This document shows, piece after piece, positions 1 through 8,235 of a stretch of DNA of 64,000 nt (within the stretch, counting starts at the first letter, position 1; the number at the start of each line of letters is the position of its first letter). The position numbers and the translations under genes are program-made. The stretch comes from an uncultured Gammaproteobacteria bacterium (GTDB lineage Bacteria; Pseudomonadota; Gammaproteobacteria; UBA6429; Thiohalophilaceae). The stretch lies in contig CALBTB010000010.1 of assembly GCA_937967995.1 (NCBI GenBank), positions 62,001 through 126,000 of the forward strand, read 5' to 3'. The notes under the pieces were generated by a model that saw nothing but the letters and a program-made list of their open reading frames with translations, was not told the origin of the DNA and made no database searches.

Positions 1-386
1 GTTATCGCACCGTGCAAAAAGGTGAAAAGTTACAGGGCAGTCTGGAGTATTTTTTTTCAGACTATGAACCCGTCGCATCCATCTTGCACGGGGACTTGTG
101 GTCCGGTAATTACGGCATCACGGCATCCGGGGACCCGGTGATTTTTGATCCGGCGACTTACTTTGGCGATCGGGAAGCGGATCTGGCAATGACAGAATTA
201 TTTGGTGGCTTTGGGAATGAATTTTATGCGGCCTACAATGATACCTGGCCAGTGGATGCGGGTTATTCAGTGCGTAAAACGCTTTATAACCTTTACCATA
301 TTCTCAATCACTATAATCTGTTTGGTGGCGGCTATGGATCACAGGCCGACGGGATGATTGAGCGGTTGTTAGCGGAAACCGGTTAG
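1..386 (+). CDS. Fructosamine/ketosamine-3-kinase family protein, C-terminal part (partial)
   Basis: The reading frame is open from the window edge (frame 3), so only the C-terminal ~127 residues are present. It carries the APH-fold catalytic motif HGDLWSGN (about base 87 on) and the following metal-binding segment VIFDPATYFGDREADLAM, a combination typical of fructosamine/ketosamine-3-kinases, which phosphorylate and so destabilise sugar adducts on protein amines. It is cytoplasmic. The stop overlaps the stop of the convergent small gene 383-499 by four bases. The substrate is not determinable from the fragment. Confidence 0.88.
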   Translation, partial: YRTVQKGEKLQGSLEYFFSDYEPVASILHGDLWSGNYGITASGDPVIFDPATYFGDREADLAMTELFGGFGNEFYAAYNDTWPVDAGYSVRKTLYNLYHILNHYNLFGGGYGSQADGMIERLLAETG

Positions 387-499
387 GGTTTGCGGCGTAC
401 TTCAATGGTCTTGTAAACCATGTAACGCATTAGCGCGACGGGCACGGCAACAAACAGTAGCAGTACCAGAACCAGTTTTGTCGCGGTCATTTCCAACAT
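383..499 (-). CDS. Small single-span membrane protein, 38 aa
   Basis: An ATG at 499 is preceded by an AAGGAAAA ribosome-binding site. The 38-residue product has one hydrophobic stretch (about residues 8-24, rich in L and V) followed by a basic tail ending EVRRKP, so it should sit in the inner membrane with the positive C-terminus in the cytoplasm. It converges on the ketosamine kinase gene with a 4-base overlap. I do not recognise a family. The good ribosome-binding site, the hydrophobic-then-basic organisation and the tight fit between neighbours support a real gene; function is unknown. Confidence 0.55.
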   Translation of the reverse strand: MLEMTATKLVLVLLLFVAVPVALMRYMVYKTIEVRRKP

Positions 500-558
500 C
501 GTATTTTCCTTTTCGTTCGCTGTTATCTATTACATCGTTCGCGCCAGGGAAAAGTTGA

Positions 559-578
559 GGCTGACAAAAAAGTCAGCC
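559..578. terminator. Perfect 7-bp hairpin downstream of the 59-aa gene
   Basis: GGCTGAC and GTCAGCC are separated by six A residues (559-565 and 572-578). The hairpin lies just past the stop of the minus-strand gene 592-771. Read on the minus strand the loop is T6 and the following bases (TCAACTTTT) are only moderately T-rich, so it could be a weak intrinsic terminator. Confidence 0.45.
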
Positions 579-591
579 CAACCCCTCGATC

Positions 592-771
592 TCAGCAGGT
601 ATGGCATTCGGCATCGGTGCAACCGAGCTCGGTGCCCGCGGCATCGGCTATCCTCATCAGTGACAGATAGGCATTTGCCTCTTCCCGGCTTTCCATCGGA
701 CCCACACGTCCTGTCGGGGTTTCTACGTACCAGCCTTGTCCGGCCTGGATGACTTGCATTGTGTCGGCCAT
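592..771 (-). CDS. Conserved-looking hypothetical protein, 59 aa, Cys-rich C-terminus
   Basis: The ATG at 771 follows a strong AGGAGGG site 5 bases upstream. The protein is soluble, with a central GWYVETPTGRVGPMESREEA segment (a short beta-hairpin followed by a helix, as in small proteins that display 'W-x-x-x-x-x-G-x-x-GP-x-x-S-x-E-E-A') and a C-terminus with three cysteines, ending CTDAECHTC. The CxxxxCxxC arrangement could bind metal, but that is inference. It has a hairpin just downstream at 559-578 and stands alone. No named family is claimed. Confidence 0.68.
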   Translation of the reverse strand: MADTMQVIQAGQGWYVETPTGRVGPMESREEANAYLSLMRIADAAGTELGCTDAECHTC

Positions 772-1153
772 AACGACCCTCCTGTTATGCTAGAGGAGCT
801 TCCGTAATGATTAGACCATATCTTTATTACGGCAGTTCTGTGGCGCTTGATAAAGTTGTCGGCAGGCCAGTAGTGAAATTTAGGCCACTTGAGGCAAAAA
901 AATATCTAAAGTTCCACTCAAGTGCTAAATTAACCTCGATAAATAGATATATTTCCACTTTATATGCAATTAAAGCAATATATGGCTACATTCAGCCCAT
1001 TTGTAGAAAATGGGTGATATTTCATCAGAAAACGGGCTTTGAGGGGGCAAATATCAGCGGCACTAACGGGTTTTACTGTGGATATTTCCGAATATGGGAA
1101 AATAACAATCATATACCCACAATATAATTAATAAGTGGGAAAATAATTGTCTT
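772..1153. other. AT-rich intergenic region with no convincing gene
   Basis: This gap of about 380 bases between a minus-strand small gene and the end of ttcA is AT-rich. An open frame 807-1127 (106 codons, ATG, with GAGGAG at 793-798) exists, but its translation has no recognisable motif and looks like translated AT-rich DNA. The motif GGGAAAATAA occurs twice near 1095-1145. I see no tRNA, strong terminator or repeat array. Confidence 0.4.
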
Positions 1154-1903
1154 TCAGGCGTCTTTTTTGTCAATGAGTGGGCGCATTGCCGTCAGCAAAC
1201 TCTTGAATAATTGCGGATTTTGCGCCTCTTCTTGCGCCAGGAGCTGTTTCATGTGCTCGCGCTGGGTGGGCATGCCAAAGCAGGCGGGGCAGGAATCGGG
1301 GACCACCGGCAGCTGGGCCTGTTTCGCGTAGTCGGCGGTCTGGCGTTCCCGCACGTAGACCAGCGGACGGATGATACGAATATCGCCATCCTTGTTGGTG
1401 TAGTGGGCCTTCATGGTCTTGAGCTGACCACCATGAAAGGCCGACATCAAAAAACTCTCCGCCAGATCATCCAGGTGCTGGGCCAGGGCCAGCACATTGA
1501 ACCCTTCGCGTCGCAGCGTGGTGTACATGATGCCGCGCTTGATTCGCGAGCAAAACGCACAGAACGAATCCTTTGTCATATGTTCCTTCGCCTGCTGCTC
1601 AATCGGCTGAGATTCGAAAAACCACTGGATACCAAGCTGTTCCAGATACGGCCGCAAATTCTCCGGATGAAATCCTTCAATCATGGGGTTGATGGTAATG
1701 GCGGCCAGTTCAAACCGAACCGGTGCATAACGTTGCAGGTGATACAGAATATTCAGCAGCGACAGTGAATCCTTGCCACCGGACAGGCCCAGCATGATGC
1801 GATCCCCGTCGCGAATCATGTCGTAGTCGGCGATGGCACGACCGACCTGGCGCATCACGCTTTTCGGGGGCTTACTAAATTGGGTTAGGTTTTCAGCCAG
1901 CAT
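1154..1903 (-). CDS. ttcA: TtcA-family tRNA 2-thiocytidine synthetase
   Basis: TtcA adenylates cytidine 32 of certain tRNAs with ATP and replaces its 2-oxygen by sulfur, using a [4Fe-4S] cluster. The 249-residue product shows the PP-loop SGGKDS at 41-46, the first CxxC (C115, C118 in CAFCSRIKRG), the conserved QHLDDLAESFLM segment (141-152) and a second cysteine pair (C204, C207 in CPAC). E. coli TtcA is about 310 residues, so this is a shorter member, lacking mainly N- and C-terminal extensions; a TtcA-like paralogue with a different target cannot be excluded. The ATG at 1903 has only a weak AGGCGA upstream. It lies divergent to qmcA. Confidence 0.85.
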   Translation of the reverse strand: MLAENLTQFSKPPKSVMRQVGRAIADYDMIRDGDRIMLGLSGGKDSLSLLNILYHLQRYAPVRFELAAITINPMIEGFHPENLRPYLEQLGIQWFFESQPIEQQAKEHMTKDSFCAFCSRIKRGIMYTTLRREGFNVLALAQHLDDLAESFLMSAFHGGQLKTMKAHYTNKDGDIRIIRPLVYVRERQTADYAKQAQLPVVPDSCPACFGMPTQREHMKQLLAQEEAQNPQLFKSLLTAMRPLIDKKDA

Positions 1904-2003
1904 TCGCCTATAGTAGCAGTAAAAACAGGGGAGCCTTAACCCCGCCGCGGGTCTGACCCGTTTAATTCAGGACTGAATCATAATTTATAACAAGGGGATT
2001 CCC

Positions 2004-2957
2004 ATGCCTGATCTTGAGTTTTTCGGCTTTTCCGGATTTGCCATCGTCATCCTGGTGCTTGGCGTTGTCATTGTTCTCAAAGGTGTTGTGACCGTAAAGC
2101 AGGGTTTCGAATATACGGTCGAGCGCTTCGGTCGCTATACACGCACACTACGACCGGGATTTCATGTCATTGTGCCCCTCGTGGATCGCATCGGCCGGCG
2201 CATGAACATGATGGAGCGGGTCGCCGATGTGCCGTCGCAGGAAGTCATCACCAAGGATAACGCCATGGTGCAGGTCGATGGCGTAGTGTTCTTTCAGGTG
2301 CTGGACGCGGCCGCCGCGGCCTATGAAGTGAATCAGCTGGAACTGGCCATCCTGAACCTGACCATGACCAATGTCAGGACGGTGATGGGTTCCATGGACC
2401 TGGATGAACTGTTATCCCAGCGCGACAAGATCAATGCCCAACTGTTATCTGTTGTGGATGACGCCACCCAACCCTGGGGTGTGAAAGTCACGCGTATCGA
2501 AATCAAGGACATCACCCCGCCACGCGACCTGGTCGACGCCATGGCGCAGCAAATGAAGGCCGAGCGTCTCAAGCGGGCGGAAATTCTCGAAGCGGAAGGT
2601 AAACGCCAGTCTGAAATCCTGCGTGCCGAAGGTGAAAAACAGGCCGCGATTCTCGAAGCCGAAGGCCGCAAAGAAGCGGCGTTTCGCGATGCAGAAGCAC
2701 GCGAGCGGGAAGCTGAAGCGGAAGCACGGGCAACACACATGGTGTCGCAGGCCATCGAGAAAGGTGACATCAATGCCATCAACTACTTCGTGGCAACGAA
2801 ATATGTCGAAGCCCTGCAGCAGATTGCCAGTGCCCCGAACGAGAAGTTAATCTTTATGCCCATGGAAGCCTCCGGCGTGATCGGTGCCATTGGCGGCATC
2901 GCCGAACTGGCCAAATCCGCCATGGACAAGAATGCCGCGGCGGCGAAAGGGGCGTAG
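2004..2957 (+). CDS. qmcA: SPFH/stomatin-family protein, QmcA type
   Basis: The product is a 317-residue inner-membrane scaffold protein of the stomatin/prohibitin superfamily. An N-terminal membrane helix spans about residues 9-29, the SPFH domain follows to about 190 (with the typical VKQGFEYTVERFGRYTRTLRPG stretch beginning near 32), and a charged coiled coil at ~190-250 contains three AEG-centred repeats (EAEGKRQ, RAEGEKQ, EAEGRKE). The start ATG follows AAGGGGATTCCC. The next gene is nfeD six bases downstream, the standard SPFH-NfeD partnership in bacteria. Proposed roles in membrane organisation and quality control come from the family, not from this sequence. Confidence 0.92.
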   Translation: MPDLEFFGFSGFAIVILVLGVVIVLKGVVTVKQGFEYTVERFGRYTRTLRPGFHVIVPLVDRIGRRMNMMERVADVPSQEVITKDNAMVQVDGVVFFQVLDAAAAAYEVNQLELAILNLTMTNVRTVMGSMDLDELLSQRDKINAQLLSVVDDATQPWGVKVTRIEIKDITPPRDLVDAMAQQMKAERLKRAEILEAEGKRQSEILRAEGEKQAAILEAEGRKEAAFRDAEAREREAEAEARATHMVSQAIEKGDINAINYFVATKYVEALQQIASAPNEKLIFMPMEASGVIGAIGGIAELAKSAMDKNAAAAKGA

Positions 2958-2963
2958 GTCATC

Positions 2964-3407
2964 ATGAGTGAACTGACATTCTGGCATTGGTGGATACTGG
3001 CGCTGGTGTTGCTGGTACTGGAAGTGTTTGCACCGGGCGCGTTCTTTTTGTGGATGGGCGTGGGCGCCGGTATCGTCGGTGCGATCCTGCTGGTCGCGCC
3101 GGACATGGGCTGGGAATACCAGCTCATGATCTTCTCGATATTTTCCATCGTGGCGATTGCGCTGTGGAAGATCTACATACGCAAACATCCGACCGAGACC
3201 GATCGGCCGACCCTGAACCGACGCGGTGAGCAGTATGTCGGACGGGTCTTCACACTGGACAATCCCATCGTCAATGGTTCCGGCAAAATACGGGTTGATG
3301 ATTCCACCTGGAAAATACGCGGTGAAGACTGTGAAGCCGGGACCCGCATCGAGGTGGTCAGCGTTGAGGGGACAGTGCTTAAAATCCGCCATGCAGAGCA
3401 GAATTAA
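2964..3407 (+). CDS. NfeD-family membrane protein, partner of QmcA
   Basis: This 147-residue protein has three or so membrane segments in its first 75 residues (FWHWWILALVLLVLEVFAPG, then two further helices) and a C-terminal soluble domain, RRGEQYVGRVFTLD through VLKIRHAE, that matches the OB-fold of short NfeD (YbbJ-like) proteins. It lacks the ClpP-like protease domain of long NfeD. Six bases separate it from qmcA, so the two are almost surely co-transcribed. NfeD OB domains are thought to assist assembly of the SPFH partner. Confidence 0.9.
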   Translation: MSELTFWHWWILALVLLVLEVFAPGAFFLWMGVGAGIVGAILLVAPDMGWEYQLMIFSIFSIVAIALWKIYIRKHPTETDRPTLNRRGEQYVGRVFTLDNPIVNGSGKIRVDDSTWKIRGEDCEAGTRIEVVSVEGTVLKIRHAEQN

Positions 3408-3438
3408 CCCTTAAAATCCCATTACTTTCTTATATATA

Positions 3439-3474
3439 CGGGCATCTTAGCAACCTATCGTGTTAAGATGCCCG
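3439..3474. terminator. 11-bp perfect stem-loop between nfeD and metH
   Basis: CGGGCATCTTA (3439-3449) and TAAGATGCCCG (3464-3474) pair perfectly around a 14-base loop. No run of U follows (CCGTTTATTTC), so it is a poor intrinsic terminator; it could be a transcript-end hairpin for qmcA-nfeD or a leader structure of metH, whose ATG lies 37 bases downstream. Confidence 0.4.
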
Positions 3475-3511
3475 CCGTTTATTTCTGCGGCAAATCCAAG
3501 ACGTTTTGATA

Positions 3512-6500
3512 ATGAGCCAGTTACAGCAACAACTCGACAAACGTATTTTGATCCTCGACGGCGCTATGGGCACGATGATCCAGTCTTACAAACTGGACGA
3601 GGCCGGTTATCGGGGCGATCGTTTTGCCGACTGGCCATCAGATCTCAAGGGTAACAATGATTTGCTGGTACTGACCCAGCCAAAGATCATTCGCGATATT
3701 CACCTTGCTTATCTGGATGCCGGTGCCGATATCATCGAGACCAATACGTTCAACGCCAACAAAATTTCCATGGCGGATTACGACATGGAAGACCTGGTGT
3801 ATGAACTGAATCTGCAAGCGGCGAAAATTGCCCGTGAGGCTTGCGACGAAAAAAGTACGGCGGACAAACCACGCTTTGTTGCCGGTGTACTTGGGCCGAC
3901 CAATCGTACCGCCTCGATTTCACCGGATGTCAATAATCCGGGTTTTCGTAATGTCAGTTTTGACGCGTTGCGCGATACCTACTTTGAAGCGACCAAAGCG
4001 CTCATCGAAGGTGGTTCGGATATTATTCTGGTGGAAACCATTTTTGATACGCTCAATGCCAAGGCGGCGTTGTTTGCGATCGAACAGTTTTTTGAAGAAG
4101 CCGGTCAGACCTGGCCGGTGATGATTTCAGGCACGATCACCGATGCATCGGGTCGCACGTTATCCGGTCAGACGGCAGAAGCGTTTTTTAATTCGCTGCG
4201 GCATATCAATCCGATCAGTTTTGGATTCAACTGTGCGCTCGGAGCAAAAGAGTTACGCCAGTATGTCGAAGAGCTGGCCGGGATCGCCAATTGCCACATT
4301 AATACCCATCCCAATGCCGGATTGCCAAACGAGTTTGGTGAATACGATGAAACACCGGAAGCGATGGCCGCGGAAATTGAAGAGTGGGCCAGGGAAGGTT
4401 ACCTGAATATTATCGGCGGCTGTTGTGGTACGACACCGGCGCATATCAGGGCGATTGCGGACGCCGTTGCCAAGTATCCGCCGCGCAAACCAAAACAAAA
4501 TGATTTCACCACGCGCCTGGCCGGTCTGGAACCATGCAACATTACCAAAGACTCATTGTTCGTAAACGTTGGTGAGCGAACCAATGTCACCGGCTCGGCC
4601 AGATTTAAACGTCTGATCCTGGAAGAGCAATACGATGAAGCATTAAGTGTTGCGCGTGACCAGGTGGAAAACGGCGCTCAGATTATCGACGTGAACATGG
4701 ACGAAGGCATGCTGGACGGTGAGCATGCCATGAAAACATTTTTAAACCTGTGTGCCAGTGAACCCGACATCGCGCGTGTTCCGGTGATGATTGATTCCAG
4801 TAAATGGGAGATCCTGGAAACCGGGCTCAAGTGTGTGCAGGGTAAAGGTGTCGTCAATTCCATCAGTCTCAAGGAAGGCGAAGACAAGTTTCTCGAACAG
4901 GCCCGCCTGTGTCGGCGCTATGGTGCGGCGGTGATTGTCATGGCGTTTGATGAAACCGGTCAGGCCGATACCCAGGCACGCAAGATCGAGATTTGCACGC
5001 GCGCCTATAAGCTGTTAACCGAGAAAGTAGGTTTTCCAGCGGAAGATATTATTTTCGATCCGAATATATTTGCGGTCGCCACCGGTATCGAGGAACACAA
5101 TAATTACGGCGTCGATTTCATTGAAGCCACAAGAACAATTAAACAAACACTGCCGCATGCGTTGATCAGCGGCGGTGTCTCCAACGTGTCGTTTTCCTTC
5201 CGTGGTAACAACCCGGTACGTGAAGCGATTCATGCGGTTTTTCTATATCACGCCATTCAGGCCGGTATGGACATGGGCATTGTCAATGCCGGACAACTTG
5301 CAGTGTATGATGACTTGCCGGCTGAACTGCGTGATGCGGTTGAAGACGTCATTCTGAACCGGCGCGATGATGCCACCGAACGGTTGCTGGATATTGCCGA
5401 CAAGTATAAAGGCGACGGTAAGGGCGCGGAAAAGAAAGAGGACCTGCAGTGGCGCGAGTTACCGGTCGGAAAACGTCTCGAGCATGCATTGGTCAAGGGC
5501 ATTGATGCCTATATTGAAGAAGATACCGAAGAAGCGCGCCAGGCCTTTGATCGGCCGATACAGGTGATCGAAGGGCCATTGATGGATGGTATGAACGTGG
5601 TCGGTGACCTGTTCGGTGCCGGCAAGATGTTTTTGCCGCAGGTCGTGAAGAGTGCGCGCGTGATGAAAAAGGCCGTGGCCTATTTGATCCCGTACATCGA
5701 AGAGGAAAAGTCCGCGGGTGCCAAGGCCGCCGGTAAAATACTCATGGCAACCGTGAAAGGCGACGTACACGATATCGGCAAGAATATCGTCGGCGTGGTG
5801 TTGCAGTGTAATAACTTTGAGGTTATCGACCTCGGTGTGATGGTGCCGGCGACTAAAATCCTGGAAACGGCTAAACAGGAAAATGTCGATATCATTGGTT
5901 TGTCCGGATTGATTACGCCGTCACTGGATGAAATGGTGCACATCGGTAAGGAAATGCAGCGACTGGGTTATGACATTCCTTTATTAATAGGTGGCGCGAC
6001 CACGTCCAAGGCCCATACGGCAGTAAAGATTGATCCGACTTACGATCAGGGCCAGACGGTGTGGGTCAAGGATGCATCGCGTGCCGTAGGTGTGGCACAG
6101 AACCTGATCAGTGATGAGAATCGTAATCGCTTTGTCAGCGACATCAAGAGCGAATACGTCAAAGTACGCGAGCAACATGCCGGTCGTCGTCAGCAAACCA
6201 AATGGCTATCACTGCAAGCGGCACGTGCCAACAAGCTTAAAATTGACTGGTCTAAATATACTCCACCAGTACCGCAACAGCCTGGCCTGCAGGTGTTTGA
6301 TGACATGCCAATGGAATTCCTGGTGCCCTATATCGACTGGACACCGTTCTTTCATACATGGGAGTTAAAAGGCAGTTACCCGAAGATTTTTGATGATGCA
6401 GAAAAAGGTGTCGAAGCGAAAAAATTATTCGAAGATGCACAAACCATGCTGGGTGAGATAATTGATGGCCACTGGTTAAAGGCGCGGGCCGTGATTGGTT

Positions 6501-7225
6501 TGTTCCCGGCCAACCAGGTGAATGACGATGACATCGAAGTTTATGTCGATGAAAAACGCAAAGGCATTAACACCATTTTGCATCATTTGCGCCAGCAGAC
6601 CGAGCGTCCACCAGGTAAACCCAATCGTTGTCTGGCCGACTTTGTTGCGCCGAAAGAAACCGGTCTGAAAGATTACATCGGTGGCTTCGTTGTTACGATC
6701 CACGGCGCCGAAGAAAAAGCCAAAGACTTTGAAGCCGAACACGATGACTATCGGGCCATTATGCTCAAGGCACTCGCGGATCGCTTTGCCGAGGCATATG
6801 CAGAACACATGCATGATCGCGTGCGGCACATCAACTGGGGTTACGATGCCAATCCAGGTAATCCCTGGACACCGTGTCGCGGTATAGATGACAAACTGTT
6901 CGACAATGAGTCACTGATTAAAGAAAAATACACAGGTATCCGTCCGGCACCCGGTTATCCGGCCTGCCCGGACCACACGGAAAAACCGTTGTTGTGGGAG
7001 TTACTGGATGCCGACAATAACTGCGGTGCCTCACTGACAGAATCCTATGCCATGTGGCCGGCAGCCACCGTCAGTGGCTGGTACTTCTCACATCCGAAAA
7101 GCAGCTATTTTGGCGTGGGTAAAATCAACCATGACCAGGTAGAAGATTACGCACGGCGCAAAGGCATGAGCCTGGCCGAAGCCGAACGCTGGCTGGCGCC
7201 GGTGATAGGTTATGAAACTGAATAA
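3512..7225 (+). CDS. metH: Cobalamin-dependent methionine synthase
   Basis: MetH transfers a methyl group from methyltetrahydrofolate to homocysteine through methylcobalamin. At 1237 residues it is full length (E. coli 1227) with all four modules: homocysteine-binding barrel with zinc cysteines C241, C304 and C305 (in NCALGAKEL and GGCCGTTP), pterin-binding barrel beginning near 345 (VGERTNVTGSARF), the cobalamin cap and Rossmann domain with DVHDIGKN (lower-axial histidine H753), and the C-terminal AdoMet reactivation domain containing RPAPGYPACPDH. I chose ATG 3512; a TTG six bases upstream is less likely. There is no obvious strong ribosome-binding site. A stem-loop lies just upstream. Confidence 0.97.
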   Translation: MSQLQQQLDKRILILDGAMGTMIQSYKLDEAGYRGDRFADWPSDLKGNNDLLVLTQPKIIRDIHLAYLDAGADIIETNTFNANKISMADYDMEDLVYELNLQAAKIAREACDEKSTADKPRFVAGVLGPTNRTASISPDVNNPGFRNVSFDALRDTYFEATKALIEGGSDIILVETIFDTLNAKAALFAIEQFFEEAGQTWPVMISGTITDASGRTLSGQTAEAFFNSLRHINPISFGFNCALGAKELRQYVEELAGIANCHINTHPNAGLPNEFGEYDETPEAMAAEIEEWAREGYLNIIGGCCGTTPAHIRAIADAVAKYPPRKPKQNDFTTRLAGLEPCNITKDSLFVNVGERTNVTGSARFKRLILEEQYDEALSVARDQVENGAQIIDVNMDEGMLDGEHAMKTFLNLCASEPDIARVPVMIDSSKWEILETGLKCVQGKGVVNSISLKEGEDKFLEQARLCRRYGAAVIVMAFDETGQADTQARKIEICTRAYKLLTEKVGFPAEDIIFDPNIFAVATGIEEHNNYGVDFIEATRTIKQTLPHALISGGVSNVSFSFRGNNPVREAIHAVFLYHAIQAGMDMGIVNAGQLAVYDDLPAELRDAVEDVILNRRDDATERLLDIADKYKGDGKGAEKKEDLQWRELPVGKRLEHALVKGIDAYIEEDTEEARQAFDRPIQVIEGPLMDGMNVVGDLFGAGKMFLPQVVKSARVMKKAVAYLIPYIEEEKSAGAKAAGKILMATVKGDVHDIGKNIVGVVLQCNNFEVIDLGVMVPATKILETAKQENVDIIGLSGLITPSLDEMVHIGKEMQRLGYDIPLLIGGATTSKAHTAVKIDPTYDQGQTVWVKDASRAVGVAQNLISDENRNRFVSDIKSEYVKVREQHAGRRQQTKWLSLQAARANKLKIDWSKYTPPVPQQPGLQVFDDMPMEFLVPYIDWTPFFHTWELKGSYPKIFDDAEKGVEAKKLFEDAQTMLGEIIDGHWLKARAVIGLFPANQVNDDDIEVYVDEKRKGINTILHHLRQQTERPPGKPNRCLADFVAPKETGLKDYIGGFVVTIHGAEEKAKDFEAEHDDYRAIMLKALADRFAEAYAEHMHDRVRHINWGYDANPGNPWTPCRGIDDKLFDNESLIKEKYTGIRPAPGYPACPDHTEKPLLWELLDADNNCGASLTESYAMWPAATVSGWYFSHPKSSYFGVGKINHDQVEDYARRKGMSLAEAERWLAPVIGYETE

Positions 7226-7255
7226 GTTTGACTGTCAGGTTTCAAATCAGAAACT

Positions 7256-8203
7256 TTAAATTACAACCAGAAACACAATATTTCTGGTAAATCCATGTTT
7301 CAAATAGCCGTTCTTTATCAGAAATAGGCGTTTTCTAATCGGATTTAGTTCGTCGAGGTTAACAAACTGTAAAAGTGTGTTTTTAATGTCTGGTGATAGT
7401 TCAGATTTATACAATTCGTAAAACGTTTTAGCCTGAGACTTTACAGAACGTATCGATTCTTTAATTGAATTTAATTTTCCTGAAAAATCAGATTGAAATG
7501 TCTGTCTGATTAATCCTGAGATAGTAAAATTTTTAGCTCCAACAGTATTCGAGCCATGTTGTCTGTATAAAACCGTCCTCTGTTTTATTGTAAAAATTTT
7601 ACCAAATTTTGCAGCTATTAATGCCAACCACCAGTCGTGCATTATTGCGCCTTCAGGAATAGTTCCTGCCAGATCAAGTAATTTTCTGTTTACCATGGTT
7701 GCGCAACCTGTAATGGAATTTTGTATGATTAACCTGTTAAAACTGTTTTTTGATTCATCGAGCCCCTGATATTTCCAGAATGATTCAGCCACTTTGTTTA
7801 GATTCTGATCGACAACAACCAGATCACTATGAATTAAAATCGGAGATTCAGGGTGTAACTCTTCTTGCTTTAATAAATTGTCTATAAAAATCTCAATTTT
7901 GTTAGGTAGCCATACATCATCCTGATCACAGAACATTACATAATCTGCATTACTGTGTGTTATTAAGTGACTGAAATTGTTTTTTGCTGAACCAGTGATT
8001 ACGTTGTCATTGATAATGTTAACCTTATCTGGATGGGTAGATTGAAATGAGTTGATAATCTGACAGGTATTGTCTGTAGATCCATCATCGTGGATTATCA
8101 GGTGCCAATTAGTGTATGTCTGACTGGCAATGGAGCTGAGCAGCTCATCAAGATACATTTCACCATTGAAAGTTGCCAGAAGTATGTCGACAGGTTTCGT
8201 CAT
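7256..8203 (-). CDS. Family 2 glycosyltransferase of the polysaccharide locus
   Basis: The 315-residue cytoplasmic enzyme begins with the GT-A fold signature DILLATFNGEMYLDELL, continues with the nucleotide-sugar motif HDDGSTDNT (38-46) and has the metal-binding DQDD in CDQDDVW (92-98). A C-terminal extension of helices follows. Enzymes with this ATFNGxxYLxEQLxS-type start often transfer rhamnose or galactose, and the nearby rmlBACD genes make dTDP-rhamnose a reasonable donor, but donor and linkage are inferred. It ends a minus-strand trio (flippase, methyltransferase, this gene). The DNA is visibly AT-richer than metH. Confidence 0.88.
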   Translation of the reverse strand: MTKPVDILLATFNGEMYLDELLSSIASQTYTNWHLIIHDDGSTDNTCQIINSFQSTHPDKVNIINDNVITGSAKNNFSHLITHSNADYVMFCDQDDVWLPNKIEIFIDNLLKQEELHPESPILIHSDLVVVDQNLNKVAESFWKYQGLDESKNSFNRLIIQNSITGCATMVNRKLLDLAGTIPEGAIMHDWWLALIAAKFGKIFTIKQRTVLYRQHGSNTVGAKNFTISGLIRQTFQSDFSGKLNSIKESIRSVKSQAKTFYELYKSELSPDIKNTLLQFVNLDELNPIRKRLFLIKNGYLKHGFTRNIVFLVVI

Positions 8204-8235
8204 ATAAAATGAGCCGAATGTAGAAATAATTTATG

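Noticed and set aside
807..1127. 106-codon open frame with GAGGAG upstream in the 772-1153 gap
   Set aside because: The translation has no motif, mixed hydrophobicity and AT-driven composition; nothing beyond the ribosome-binding-like sequence supports it.
2847..3392. 181-codon antisense open frame over qmcA-nfeD
   Set aside because: Shadow of two real genes; composition and lack of start signals argue against coding.
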